DNA of 64,000 bases from JBDWFY01 sp965275915 (GCA_965275915.1 CBDHYI010000007.1:1116001-1180000), one strand, 5' to 3'. Positions 25,343-34,197 are shown, numbered from the stretch's first letter. A program made the numbers and translations. Notes: generated by a model from the sequence alone, not told the origin.

Positions 25343-26026
25343 AATCTTTACAGCCACACATCCAACCGTCAGGCCGTGCTCGACTTTACACGCGCGATGA
25401 ATGTCGCTGCTTCCGTCGGCAACTTGGCTCCCCAGCCTGGCATCTATCCCGACTATTCTGCGCCGATCGTTCGAAATTTCGAGGGCAAACGGCAACTGTC
25501 GATGGCAAGGTGGGGCATGCCATCGTCAACCCATGCGCTCAAAAACAGAAAGACAGACCGCGGTGTGACCAACGTTCGAAATACGAAGTCGAAGCACTGG
25601 CGCCCCTGGCTCAACATCGACAACAGATGTGTTGTTCCATTCACAAGTTTTGCTGAGAACGATGAGCGCCCCGGCAAAAACAAGGAGCTTGTTTGGTTCG
25701 CACTCGATGAATCACGTCCACTCGCGTTTTTTGCCGGTATCTGGACGAGGTGGACGTCGGTCAGGAAGCTTAAAGACGGCGAAACCACGGATGATCTATT
25801 CGGATTTCTGACCACTAAAGCGAATGATGTCGTTGGTCCTGTGCACTCCAAGGCGATGCCGGTCATTCTTCGAACGGAGCAGGAAATCGAAGATTGGCTG
25901 ACGCTGCCGATGGAAGACGCCATGCAGATGCAAAAACCGCTTCCGGATGGCGTTCTGGAAGTGGTCTCGCGCGGGGTCAGTCAGGACGGTCCACCTGAAA
26001 TACTCTCGGCAACAGATCGTCATTGA
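25343..26026 (+). pseudogene. SOS response-associated peptidase (SRAP/YedK), start and catalytic Cys2 lost
   Basis: The coding sequence begins in mid-gene at NLYSHTSNRQAVLDFTRAMN; in intact family members this is preceded by Met-Cys, where Cys2 forms the thiazolidine crosslink to abasic sites. Here the preceding bases come from the IS3 fragment, so ATG and Cys are gone (an upstream ATG at 25292 in frame would read through IS sequence and give His in place of Cys). The rest of the domain is present: ARWGMPSS, the Asn-Thr region NVRNTKSKHW, RCVVPFTSFAEND and HSKAMPVIL. Confidence 0.85.
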
Positions 26027-26184
26027 TTCCTGTATCATTGGATGGTGGTGCGAATCACTCGGCGATGCCCTTGCTGCAAGCGGCATAAGTGAGCGGATAT
26101 CCGGGATAAAAACCGCACCACTAAAAGCCTTGTCATCATACAACTCGTCCGCCGGAGTTCTCGACAATCGGTCCGACAAGACAA

Positions 26185-26769
26185 ATGCTTAGACCCTGTA
26201 CAGTGACATCCCTGTGCCTTGCTGCGCTGCTGATGCTGACCGCATGTGGATCACACACGCACGATGTTCAAAAATACGTCAGGGATGTCAAAAACCCCGC
26301 GTCGGGTTTCAGCAAGAAGGTCGACGGTTTCCTGATCTATGCGTTGATCAACGGAACTTACCAGCGAAATGGTGCGTTGTTGGATTCGCTTACATCCCTA
26401 TTCTTCGACAGCGCTTCTTCTGAGAGCCCACCGTATACTCTTGTTATCGGTATGGCCTTCTACGAAAACCGGATCGACCCGGCGATAATCGAGGAAGTTA
26501 CGATCAGGATAGGCGATCAGCAGGAAGTTGTCCTGCTTGACGAACACGCCGAGCTTTTTTCCGAAGAATGGCTCGATCACGCCGATTCCACACAATTGAA
26601 GTTTCTACTCGGAGATTTGCTGCGTTTTGAAGACGGTCAGTCGGTGTTGGTGGAGGTGCAATTCCGCACGCCCGGCAGTGAGCGTTCGGAGACACTCACC
26701 ACCATCTTCAAGGGCGTCAAGGAATTGAGGAGCACGTCAAAACTCATGATGATTCTTCAGGGCGGATAG
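26185..26769 (+). CDS. Putative lipoprotein of unknown function
   Basis: Protein of 194 aa. A lipoprotein signal peptide is clear: short basic start, hydrophobic LCLAALLML and lipobox LTAC-G with the lipidated Cys at about 21. The mature part is acidic, with no repeats and no motif I recognise. It follows the SRAP remnant by 158 bp on the same strand, in a short stretch of more ordinary base composition between IS remnants. It may be a leftover of host chromosome. ORF quality (signal peptide, no IS overlap) supports it being real. Confidence 0.7.
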   Translation: MLRPCTVTSLCLAALLMLTACGSHTHDVQKYVRDVKNPASGFSKKVDGFLIYALINGTYQRNGALLDSLTSLFFDSASSESPPYTLVIGMAFYENRIDPAIIEEVTIRIGDQQEVVLLDEHAELFSEEWLDHADSTQLKFLLGDLLRFEDGQSVLVEVQFRTPGSERSETLTTIFKGVKELRSTSKLMMILQGG

Positions 26770-26833
26770 CATCTCGTCCCCGCTGGCGGCCCGGCATCAC
26801 CGGGTCACTGCAGATTCCTGCGTGTGATGACGC

Positions 26834-27139
26834 TCAATCATCGTCATCATCGTCGTCGTCATCGCGATCACGTCGATAAGGACGCTGGCGTGCGTCATCA
26901 TCGTCATCGTCGCCGGACAGGTAGAAGTAGTAGCCGGCACGAGGCACGCGGACATAATAGCAATCGTCGTCGTCATCATCGTCATCATCGTCTTCACACA
27001 CAAGCACGCGCTTTGTGTGATGGACATTGAACACGTGCGGAACGACTTCAAACGTATCGTCAAAACCATCGGCCTGGCTGGCTGTTGCCGTCAGGGCTAA
27101 AGTCACCGCCGCTGCGCTGACCGAAGCAATCAGTTTCAT
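26834..27139 (-). CDS. Secreted poly-aspartate protein
   Basis: Protein of 101 aa. The signal peptide MKLIASVSAAAVTLALTATA is followed by a likely cleavage after SQA. The mature ~78 residues have three poly-Asp tracts (10, 6 and 9 residues), the last at the very C-terminus, and a tyrosine-rich spacer (CYYVRVPRAGYYFYLSG) with two Cys nearby. The start at 27139 has GAGGAG upstream. The acidic tracts suggest calcium or other cation binding outside the cytoplasm; that is inference. The Asp codons are mostly GAT/GAC repeats, so replication slippage may change tract length. The gene ends 75 bp from the IS6 copy. Confidence 0.65.
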   Translation of the reverse strand: MKLIASVSAAAVTLALTATASQADGFDDTFEVVPHVFNVHHTKRVLVCEDDDDDDDDDDCYYVRVPRAGYYFYLSGDDDDDDARQRPYRRDRDDDDDDDDD

Positions 27140-27214
27140 CGGGAATCTCCTCGTTCCTGTCGCGTCGGCTTTTGACTGCCGACACAAGGGTAACGGGGCC
27201 GGCGGTGTTTTATT

Positions 27215-28028
27215 GGCATTGCCAACTTACTTTGATCAGATTGCAGGGCGCTCGATTTGACAGAACTCAGGCATTCATTTGTGCAGTGTAATCAGCCCAC
27301 AGGCTGAATGCGTCTGCTCTTGCATGCCGGTATGAGAGAGCCGAAAGCTTATATCGGCACGGCCGGAATATGGTATTGATCTGATCGTGAGCGGATAGGA
27401 AGCGTTGCGCCTGGCCAGGCGACTTGAATTTGCCCATGATCTTTTCCCGTTTCCTGGTCGGACGGTGAGAATTTTCAATCCTGTTGTTCAAGCCTTTATG
27501 AGCCCGATGATCCGCGTCGGGTGCAAGGGTTTGAACCGGCTTGGTGTAGCTGCGCAGTTTGTCCGTTACCACGACACGGGGCGCGCCGAATTGTGTGACC
27601 AGTTTGCCGAAGAAACGCCTCGCTGCCTTGGCGTTGCGACGCGGTTGAACAAGAATGTCGAGCACATCACCGTCTGCATCAATCGCCCTCCAGAGCCAGT
27701 GTTTCGTCCCAGCAATGATGATCACCGTTTCGTCGAGGTGCCATTTGTTGTTTGGCTTCGGTCTGTCCCGGCGGATGCAGTGCACGAAATGCCGATCGAA
27801 CCGGTTCACCCATTTGCGGACCGTCTCCCGGCTGACACTGATGCCCCGCTCTGCCAGCAGATCTTCAACGTCTGCCGTACTCAGCGCGAAGCGATGATAA
27901 GCCCAGACTGCATAGGCGAAGATTGATCGTAGAAAGCGAAAGCCTTTCAGGCGGGGAAAATCGAAAGCGTGTATCATAGCCATGCGCTACAACTTCCACC
28001 CCAAACAACAAGTTAAGTTGGCAATGCC
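27215..28028 (-). mobile_element. IS6-family insertion sequence, copy 2
   Basis: Same 814-bp element as at 3056-3869, same orientation, same 15-bp terminal repeats. Flanking octamers are GTTTTATT (left) and CAACTGCA (right), again without a target duplication and without a match to the octamers of copy 1. Confidence 0.92.
27267..27983 (-). CDS. IS6-family transposase (copy 2)
   Basis: Identical in protein sequence to the transposase of copy 1 (238 aa, candidate DDE residues Asp84, Asp141, Glu170). Either copy could act on DNA between or beside them, since IS6-family enzymes work by replicative transposition with cointegrates and can delete neighbouring DNA. Confidence 0.95.
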   Translation of the reverse strand: MAMIHAFDFPRLKGFRFLRSIFAYAVWAYHRFALSTADVEDLLAERGISVSRETVRKWVNRFDRHFVHCIRRDRPKPNNKWHLDETVIIIAGTKHWLWRAIDADGDVLDILVQPRRNAKAARRFFGKLVTQFGAPRVVVTDKLRSYTKPVQTLAPDADHRAHKGLNNRIENSHRPTRKREKIMGKFKSPGQAQRFLSAHDQINTIFRPCRYKLSALSYRHARADAFSLWADYTAQMNA

Positions 28029-28329
28029 CAACTGCAAGGGAATTCTGGCGGCCGGACTGTCCGGGCCTGACGTGCTGTTACGGCCGCAGGAAGCGGAACC
28101 CATGTTCGATCGGCTGAAAAGGGCCGGTTTTTCCTGGATCAAAGCCAATAGTCCGGGCGATACGACACGGCTCCACCCATGGGATGATCCCGGCGATCCG
28201 CTGAAGAAGATCGACTGGTTCTTCTCCCGCAACCTCACCTGCGCCAGTCCCGAGGTGATTCCGGCGCTTGATGGGGCCGGAACGATCCTTTCCGACCACG
28301 AAATGATTGTCGTCGACATTCTCTTATAG
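28029..28329 (+). pseudogene. EEP-family phosphatase/nuclease, 3' fragment
   Basis: About 100 codons that start immediately at the IS6 end (NCKGILAAGLSGPD) and contain the C-terminal EEP catalytic block: HPWDDPGDPLKKIDWFF and the terminal LSDHEMIVVDIL with the conserved Asp-His pair. It pairs with the 5' fragment at 2893-3055. Compared with the usual length near 280 residues, about 125 central residues, including the Asp-x-Asn active-site motif, are missing from both pieces. Confidence 0.8.
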
Positions 28330-28360
28330 CCCTGCCCGTCCTCTTATAACCCTGCCCGTC
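28321..28360. repeat. Tandem 20-bp duplication at the EEP stop codon
   Basis: CTCTTATAGCCCTGCCCGTC is followed directly by CTCTTATAACCCTGCCCGTC, one mismatch. The first copy holds the EEP stop codon. Likely a replication-slippage duplication. Confidence 0.8.
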
Positions 28361-28382
28361 GGCAAATGCGGACAATGAGCCC

Positions 28383-29243
28383 ATGAAAATCGTCAGCTAC
28401 AACATTCAATACGGGCTTGGCAGCGATGGCCGGTATGACCTTGAGCGTATTGCCGGGGAAATCGCAGACGCCGATGTTATCGGCTTGCAGGAGGTTGACC
28501 GGTTCTGGAAGCGCTCCGGCATGGTCGATGCGCCGGCACACCTTGCTGCGGCCCTCTCGGATCACTATTGGGTCTTCGGGCCGAATCTGGACATGGACGC
28601 AAGCTACCGGGACGATGCCGGCAGTCTTGTCAACCGGCGCCGTCAATTCGGCACCATGATCCTGTCCCGGTGGCCGATCATCTCTTCCCGCAATTTTCCG
28701 CTGCCCAAATTTGCGACGCTGACCCAGCATTCGATCCAGCAAGGCCTGCTTGAGGCGGTCATCGATCCAGGCGCCGGGCCGGTTCGGGTCTATTCGGTGC
28801 ATCTGAGCCATCTCTGCGCAGGCACACGCCTGCCTCAGGTGAAGGCCATGCTGGATATCATTGGACGCGCGCCATCGGAAGGCGGTGCCTGGTGCGGCGG
28901 TCATCCGGATCCGGCCTCCGGTTGGACCGAGGGGGAAAAACCGTCCATGCCGCGCGATGTGATCCTTCTTGGCGACATGAATTTTACCAACACGTCTGAA
29001 GAATACACGCTGATGACAGGCCCTTGGACGGAACGGCACGGCCGTCTTTTCAACGAAGAGGGTTTGTGCGACGCCTGGACGGCGGCCGGCCACACTGAGA
29101 ACGCAGGCAAAACCCACCCCGATGGCGAGCGCATCGATCACTGCTTCGTCTCATCCCGGCTGCACGACCGCGTCCGATCGGTCTGGGTCGATCATCAGGC
29201 CAAGGGCTCGGACCACTGGCCGGTATGGATAGAGATGGACTAG
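28383..29243 (+). CDS. Endonuclease/exonuclease/phosphatase family protein
   Basis: Protein of 286 aa, complete EEP domain: VSYNIQYG (first strand with Asn), IGLQEVDRF (metal-binding Glu), VYSVHLSH, ILLGDMNFT (Asp-x-Asn), ERIDHCFVS and KGSDHWPVWIEMD (final Asp-His). No signal peptide, so a cytoplasmic metal-dependent phosphodiesterase or phosphatase. It is the second EEP gene after the broken one and was probably the next member of the transporter operon before the island arrived. Substrate is unknown; a phosphorylated polyol or phosphodiester is plausible given the transporter. Confidence 0.85.
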   Translation: MKIVSYNIQYGLGSDGRYDLERIAGEIADADVIGLQEVDRFWKRSGMVDAPAHLAAALSDHYWVFGPNLDMDASYRDDAGSLVNRRRQFGTMILSRWPIISSRNFPLPKFATLTQHSIQQGLLEAVIDPGAGPVRVYSVHLSHLCAGTRLPQVKAMLDIIGRAPSEGGAWCGGHPDPASGWTEGEKPSMPRDVILLGDMNFTNTSEEYTLMTGPWTERHGRLFNEEGLCDAWTAAGHTENAGKTHPDGERIDHCFVSSRLHDRVRSVWVDHQAKGSDHWPVWIEMD

Positions 29244-29245
29244 GC

Positions 29246-30433
29246 TCAGACGCCGCCGTTGTGCAGATGCGCTGCGGCAGCGCGGGCAATCACCATGTCT
29301 TCATTGGTCGGAATCACCATGACGCGGGCGCGGCTTAGTTCGGTTGTAATGACCCGCGCATTGTCAGTGTTTTTGGCATGATCGATTTCAATACCGAGCC
29401 AGCCGAGATCCTGCAGCACGCGCGAGCGGATCATCCGCGAATTCTCGCCGATGCCGCCGCAGAAAACCACTGCATCCAGCCCGCCAAGGACGGCGCACAG
29501 GGCGCCCAGCTCGCGCCGGATGCGGTACACGTAATAATCGATGGCCTGCCTGGCTTCTTTCGTTCCGGCCGCTTCCAGCGTGCGCATGTCATTCGTCAGG
29601 TCGGAAAGGCCGAGCAGACCGGACTTTCGATAGAGGAGATCGGAGATTTCGTCGGCGCTCATCCCCTTCTGATCCATCAGATAAAGCACGACGCCGGGAT
29701 CGAGCTGACCGCACCGCGTACCCATCGGCAGGCCGTCCAGCGCACTGAAACCCATGGTCGAACCGATCGACCGGCCGTTCAGGAGCGCGCACATACTGGC
29801 GCCGTTGCCCAGATGTGTGACCACAACCCGTCCGGCATAAAGATGCGGTGCGATGTGCTTCAGCTCACTGGCGATATATTCGTAACTGAGCCCATGAAAA
29901 CCGTAGCGCCGGATGCCCTCGTCATAATAGTGACGCGGTAGGGCGAAGACATTGTTGACCCACGGATGATTGTGATGAAAAGCGGTGTCAAAACAAGCGA
30001 TCTGCGGCACGTCCGGGAACGCCTCTTGGGCAGCCTTGATGCCGGCCAGATTGTGGGGCTGATGCAGCGGTGCAAAAGGCGACAATTCAGCGAGATCCGC
30101 CATCACCTTGTCATCGATCAGACAGGGTTTGCTGTAATCGAGCCCGCCGTGAACCACACGGTGCCCGACAAACGCAACATGCCAATCGGGAAACTGCGCA
30201 TTCATCTCCGCCAAAATCGAGTTGATGGCACCGGCATGGCCGGCGGTTCCTTCACCCCGCAACGTCCGTTCAGCAAGCGTTTCGCCATCCGTGCCGGTAA
30301 ACTTCAGACGCGGAACATCACCGATACGTTCAACCTCGCCGTCGGCAACCTGCGTCGGCTCCTTTTCAATGTTGAAAAGTCCGAACTTGATCGAAGACGA
30401 CCCGGCATTCAGGGTCAAAACATGCCTGTCCAT
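29246..30433 (-). CDS. ackA: Acetate kinase
   Basis: Protein of 395 aa, full length. Acetate and propionate kinase motifs are all present: VLTLNAGSSSIKFGLF, GHRVVHGG, FDTAFHHNHP, RRYGFHGLSYEYIA and VTHLGNGASM, with GGIGENSRMIR near the end. It interconverts acetyl phosphate + ADP and acetate + ATP in the cytoplasm. The adjacent phosphate acyltransferase on the same strand completes the acetyl-CoA to acetate route. The gene is convergent with the EEP gene (2 bp between stops). Confidence 0.97.
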   Translation of the reverse strand: MDRHVLTLNAGSSSIKFGLFNIEKEPTQVADGEVERIGDVPRLKFTGTDGETLAERTLRGEGTAGHAGAINSILAEMNAQFPDWHVAFVGHRVVHGGLDYSKPCLIDDKVMADLAELSPFAPLHQPHNLAGIKAAQEAFPDVPQIACFDTAFHHNHPWVNNVFALPRHYYDEGIRRYGFHGLSYEYIASELKHIAPHLYAGRVVVTHLGNGASMCALLNGRSIGSTMGFSALDGLPMGTRCGQLDPGVVLYLMDQKGMSADEISDLLYRKSGLLGLSDLTNDMRTLEAAGTKEARQAIDYYVYRIRRELGALCAVLGGLDAVVFCGGIGENSRMIRSRVLQDLGWLGIEIDHAKNTDNARVITTELSRARVMVIPTNEDMVIARAAAAHLHNGGV

Positions 30434-30537
30434 TGTCTATCCTTTTCACATCCGGACATCTAAGCATCCGCGACGTTATCGCCGGATCGAGACAGTCCCA
30501 TGACGGTATTTGCCGGTTGAAGCAAGTGGCAGAGGCA

Positions 30538-31497
30538 TCAGGATTTCCCGCCAACGCGCGCCTGATGCAAAACCGCGACCGCGCAGGATGCAAGGCGCGA
30601 CTTTTCACCGTCGGCCCGGGAATTCAGAATGATCGGGACTTTGGCGCCCATTGCGAGGCCGGCAGCCTGGGCATTGGCCATAAATGTCAGCGCCTTGAAG
30701 AGAATATTGCCCGCCTCGATCCCCGGCGCGGCAAGAACATCCGCGCGCCCCGCCACGAGAGAGTCGATTCCCTTTGTCCGCGCCGCGTCCGGATCGATCG
30801 CGTTGTCCATCGCCAGCGGCCCATCGACATCTGCGCCCCTGATTTGGCCGCGATCCGCCATTTTCGCGATAATAGCTGCGTTCATGGAAGACGGTATTTT
30901 CGTGTTGACGGTCTCAACCGCAGACAGGACGCCGACCTTCGGCCGTTCGATGCCGATGGACAAAGCCACTTCAATGCCGTTCTGAACGATGTCCGCCATC
31001 ACCTCGAGCGGCGGATCGATGTTAATTGCCGCATCGGTAACCATGATCGGCCGGTCCATACCCGGAACATCCATCACAAACACATGGGTCAGGCGCCGTC
31101 CGGTACGGAGACCCCCATCCCGCTTTACCACGGCGCTCAGAAGTTCATCCGTATGCAGATGCCCTTTCATCAGGGCATGGGCTTTGCCTGCGTTGACCAG
31201 ATCGACCCCGGCTTTTGCCGCCGCACGGTGATTGGCAGCTTCAATCATCTCATAGCTGGAGATATCCGCCCCGATCTCCGCAGCCGCTTTTTCCGTTTTG
31301 GCTCTGTCGCCAATCAGCACCGGTGTGACCAGCGTCGCCTCAGCCGCAAGCACGGCACCGCCGAGCGAATTGGGATCTTCCGGAGCGACAACCGCCGTCA
31401 CAATCGGATCATGCGGTTTAGCCTTCTCCAAAAGCCGGTCGAAATGCACATGGCTGTGGGTGGCGGCTTCCGCCGGACGGTTGGATTGGTCAGTCAT
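30538..31497 (-). CDS. Phosphate acetyltransferase/butyryltransferase-type enzyme
   Basis: Protein of 319 aa of the PTA_PTB family in its short form (no DRTGG regulatory domain, no fused hydratase). Blocks include PVLIGDRAKTEKAAAEIG, ALMKGHLHTDELLSAVV, FVMDVPGMDRPIMVTDAAIN and KVPIILNSRADGEKSRLASC. It moves an acyl group between CoA and phosphate, upstream of the kinase gene by about 100 bp. The start at 31497 skips five codons of the longest frame because GGA/TGGA spacing is better; the longer start cannot be ruled out. Confidence 0.88.
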   Translation of the reverse strand: MTDQSNRPAEAATHSHVHFDRLLEKAKPHDPIVTAVVAPEDPNSLGGAVLAAEATLVTPVLIGDRAKTEKAAAEIGADISSYEMIEAANHRAAAKAGVDLVNAGKAHALMKGHLHTDELLSAVVKRDGGLRTGRRLTHVFVMDVPGMDRPIMVTDAAINIDPPLEVMADIVQNGIEVALSIGIERPKVGVLSAVETVNTKIPSSMNAAIIAKMADRGQIRGADVDGPLAMDNAIDPDAARTKGIDSLVAGRADVLAAPGIEAGNILFKALTFMANAQAAGLAMGAKVPIILNSRADGEKSRLASCAVAVLHQARVGGKS

Positions 31498-31803
31498 TCC
31501 AGCTTTCTCCATTTACGCATCGCCGGACGTCCCACCCGGTCGCGGGCCTTTTACACCAAGGCTTCGATCTTGCGGTAGGTCCAAAATGGAACGGATGTGG
31601 TTCATAACGCCGCAAATCGCACTGAAACAGGTGCAGCGCAACATAAAATGGCAGATAACCGGTTGCCTCAGAACCCCGCCTGCCGTTTATCCTCGGCCTG
31701 GTTCGTTACCGGTGGGGAAAGAGATGAATTCCGGCGAGCATGCAGCGGACGGATCCGCCTGCAAGTTCGATTGCCGGAATCGAAATGGACAGCAGAGACA
31801 CCG

Positions 31804-32721
31804 TTATGCGCCGGACGGCGGGCGCGTTTCTCCCCGCCTGTACCGCCGCACATGATCGACGAGCGCGCGCAGCTTCGGCGCCATATTCCGGCGGTCGGGA
31901 AAATAGAGGAAAAAACCCGGGAACGGCGGAAGATAGTCCTGCAGCACGGAGACCAGTTCGCCGCGTTCGAGATAGGGCCGGAATGTCTCCTCCATCGCGA
32001 AGGTGATGCCACCGCCCGCCAGCGCCGACCGAAGCATCAGCAGCATGTCATTTGTGGTGATCTGCGGCCCCACCGCGACGTCGAAGGCCACGCCGTCTTC
32101 CACGAACTCCCACCGGTACGGTGCGACCTCCGGCGCCGGCCGCCACCCGATGCAACGGTGGTCAACCAGATCACGCGGGTGCAATGGGGTGCCGTGAGCG
32201 TCGAGGTAAGCGGGCGCCGCAACCACCGCCTCCCGCTGCTCGCCGGTCAGCGGAACCGCGATCATGTCCTGCTCGATGACCTCGCCCAGCCGAACGCCCG
32301 CATCGAAGCCCGCGGCAACGATGTCGAATTCGTCATCCGTGACCGTGACGTCGATGACGACCTCCGGATACGCCCTGGCAAAGGTTGCAATGAGCGGCCC
32401 CGAAAGGAACTGTTCGGCAATAGAGGTTACCGCGACCCGCAACAGACCGCGCGGCATGGAGTCTCCGGACAGTTCTTCAACAGCGGTGCGCACCTCTGAA
32501 AGCGGTCCGGCAAGCGCGTTACGAAGACGTTCGCCCGCTTCGGTCAGCCGCACGCTGCGCGTTGTGCGCTGGACAAGCGCCACGCCACAACCGTCTTCCA
32601 GCCGCCTGATCCCCTGGCTGACGGCCGAGCGCGTCACACCAAGTCGATCGGCCGCGGCACGGAAATTCGCCTCTTCCGCAACAGCCTGAAAAAGAGTCAG
32701 CAGATTCAGATCGATCGCCAT
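31804..32721 (-). CDS. LysR-family transcriptional regulator
   Basis: Protein of 305 aa. The N-terminal winged helix-turn-helix (LTLFQAVAEEANFRAAADRL, VTRSAVSQGIRRLED) is followed by the periplasmic-binding-like effector domain (LLRVAVTSIAEQFL onward). It is divergent from the SDR gene with a shared 109-bp intergenic region carrying an operator-like dyad, so it likely regulates that gene set. Effector unknown. The stretch 31498-31803 upstream of the phosphate acyltransferase gene shows no other gene. Confidence 0.92.
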   Translation of the reverse strand: MAIDLNLLTLFQAVAEEANFRAAADRLGVTRSAVSQGIRRLEDGCGVALVQRTTRSVRLTEAGERLRNALAGPLSEVRTAVEELSGDSMPRGLLRVAVTSIAEQFLSGPLIATFARAYPEVVIDVTVTDDEFDIVAAGFDAGVRLGEVIEQDMIAVPLTGEQREAVVAAPAYLDAHGTPLHPRDLVDHRCIGWRPAPEVAPYRWEFVEDGVAFDVAVGPQITTNDMLLMLRSALAGGGITFAMEETFRPYLERGELVSVLQDYLPPFPGFFLYFPDRRNMAPKLRALVDHVRRYRRGETRPPSGA

Positions 32722-32730
32722 TGTCGCCCT

Positions 32731-32753
32731 TTGCTTACCACTGACGTTAGCAA
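32731..32753. promoter_or_regulatory. Putative LysR operator (T-N11-A type dyad)
   Basis: TTGCT...AGCAA arms 13 nt apart (TTGCTTACCACTGACGTTAG then CAA) lie between lysR and the SDR gene, 10 bp from the LysR start codon. The layout matches LysR recognition sites and suggests autorepression with activation of the divergent genes. Confidence 0.5.
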
Positions 32754-32830
32754 TAGACGTCTACCGGCGACAATCTTTTTCGCCTACCTCCTTACCGAAG
32801 CCAACAGTTTTCAACCGAAAGGAGGTCCCC

Positions 32831-33553
32831 ATGGACAAGACCGTACTGATTACAGGCGCATCCAGCGGTATCGGCGCCGGCCTGGCACGGGAGCTTGGAG
32901 CGGCAGGAGCACGCATCCTGCTCGGCGCCCGCCGTCTCGATCGGATCGAGGCGCTGGCGGGCGAAATCACGGAGGCCGGCGGCAGCGCCGAGGCCATGGC
33001 GGTCGACGTCACGGACCGCGCTGCGATGACCGCCTTCGCCGACAAGGCGGTCGATCTTTGGGGCCGGATCGACGTGCTCATCAACAATGCCGGCATCATG
33101 CCGCTCTCACCGCTCGCCGCGGGCCAGCATGACGAGTGGGAGCGCATGGTCGACGTCAACATCAAGGGCGTGCTTTGGGGCATCGCCGCCGCGTTGCCGC
33201 ACATGCAGCGCCAGAGCAGCGGCCAGATCATCAATATCGGTTCGATCGGCGCACACTCCGTGGTCCCCACGGCGGCCGTCTATTGCGCGACCAAGTTTGC
33301 GGTCCGCGCCATCTCGGACGGTTTGCGCCAGGAAAGCGACAAGATCCGTGTCACCTGCGTCAACCCCGGTGTGGTGGAGAGCGACCTCGCCTCCACAATT
33401 ACGCATGAGGAAACGAAGGGCTTCATGGACGAGTTCCGGGCTGTCGCGCTTCAGCCTGCCGACATTGCCCGGGCCGTTCGTCATGTGATCGAGGCACCGG
33501 ACGGCGTCGATACCTCCGAAATCACCGTTCGTCCCACCGCGTCCCCGGCTTGA
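32831..33553 (+). CDS. Short-chain dehydrogenase/reductase (SDR)
   Basis: Protein of 240 aa, classical SDR. Cofactor motif TGASSGIGAGLAREL, NNAG at about residues 82-85, catalytic Ser in IINIGSIGA, and YCATK with Tyr and Lys. Asp/Arg after the second strand (GARRLDRI) favours NADP(H). A strong ribosome-binding site AAAGGAGG precedes the ATG. Divergent from the LysR gene and followed by two exported small proteins, so a three-gene unit is likely. Substrate unknown. Confidence 0.93.
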   Translation: MDKTVLITGASSGIGAGLARELGAAGARILLGARRLDRIEALAGEITEAGGSAEAMAVDVTDRAAMTAFADKAVDLWGRIDVLINNAGIMPLSPLAAGQHDEWERMVDVNIKGVLWGIAAALPHMQRQSSGQIINIGSIGAHSVVPTAAVYCATKFAVRAISDGLRQESDKIRVTCVNPGVVESDLASTITHEETKGFMDEFRAVALQPADIARAVRHVIEAPDGVDTSEITVRPTASPA

Positions 33554-33639
33554 TCGCGATCGGTCACGATGGCTCCCGCCGACGGGTCCGGCGCACTGAG
33601 CCCCGCAACTGACCTCAAGACTCAAGAAAGGACCAGATC

Positions 33640-34140
33640 ATGATCCGCACCACCGCATGCGCAACGACAGTCGCTCTGGGGCTGATGAGCGCCGGCCCGC
33701 CCCTCGCCCCGGCGATGGCAGCCGCCGGTGAGACCGAGATAAACCGGCAAATCGTCGCCGATGCCTTCCGAACCTGGGAGCAGGGAACCTATGTCTTCGG
33801 AAAGCTACTGTCCGAAAACATCGTCTGGACAATCCACGGTACGGGTCCGGCGGCTGGCATCTATACGGACATGACCAGTTTCGTCGAACAGGCGGCAAGA
33901 CCGGTCACCAGCCGTCTGGCATCGCCGCTCCTGCCGGAAGTCCACTCGATCTGGGCCGAGGGCGATACCGTGATCGTCCGCTGGGACGGTCGCGCGCCAA
34001 CCACCGGCGGCGAGACCTACGAGAACCAGTTCCTCTGGATCCTCAAAATGGACGACGGGCGCGTCACTGAGGCCGAGGCCTTCCTCGACCTACGGGCTTA
34101 CGACGCGCTCGTGACGAACAATGAACCGCGCGCCGACTGA
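33640..34140 (+). CDS. Exported NTF2/SnoaL-like protein
   Basis: Protein of 166 aa with an N-terminal signal peptide (ATTVALGLMSAG...APAMAAAG, cleavage after AMA likely). The mature part is NTF2-like: ADAFRTWEQGTYVFGKLLSE, VWTIHGTGPAAG, VIVRWDGRA, ENQFLWILKMDDGRVTEAEA and AFLDL. Probably periplasmic. It lies 86 bp after the SDR gene on the same strand. Confidence 0.82.
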   Translation: MIRTTACATTVALGLMSAGPPLAPAMAAAGETEINRQIVADAFRTWEQGTYVFGKLLSENIVWTIHGTGPAAGIYTDMTSFVEQAARPVTSRLASPLLPEVHSIWAEGDTVIVRWDGRAPTTGGETYENQFLWILKMDDGRVTEAEAFLDLRAYDALVTNNEPRAD

Positions 34141-34197
34141 CGGGCGCCGACGGCAACGGGGCAGGCATGCTGCCCGACCATCAGCAAGGAGACTATC

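Larger units (their letters stand above)
3056..28028. mobile_element. IS6-bounded genomic island (~25 kb)
   Basis: Two 814-bp IS6-family copies in the same orientation (3056-3869 and 27215-28028) enclose an IS-rich, AT-richer block with a luxR/luxI-linked biosynthetic cluster. N- and C-terminal parts of an EEP gene lie immediately outside. The octamers outside the two copies (GGACCTCG on the left, CAACTGCA on the right) do not match and the EEP gene has lost its middle, so a simple composite transposition is not enough; insertion plus an IS-driven adjacent deletion fits better. The island limits are seen directly; the history is inference. Confidence 0.6.

Noticed and set aside
26824..27030. 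His/Arg-rich plus-strand frame opposite the poly-Asp gene
   Set aside because: Its composition is the complement of the Asp repeat; the minus-strand frame has a signal peptide and ribosome-binding site.
3056..28028. Simple IS6 composite transposon with a target duplication
   Set aside because: The outer octamers differ (GGACCTCG and CAACTGCA) and the host gene has lost its middle, so deletion or recombination must also be involved.
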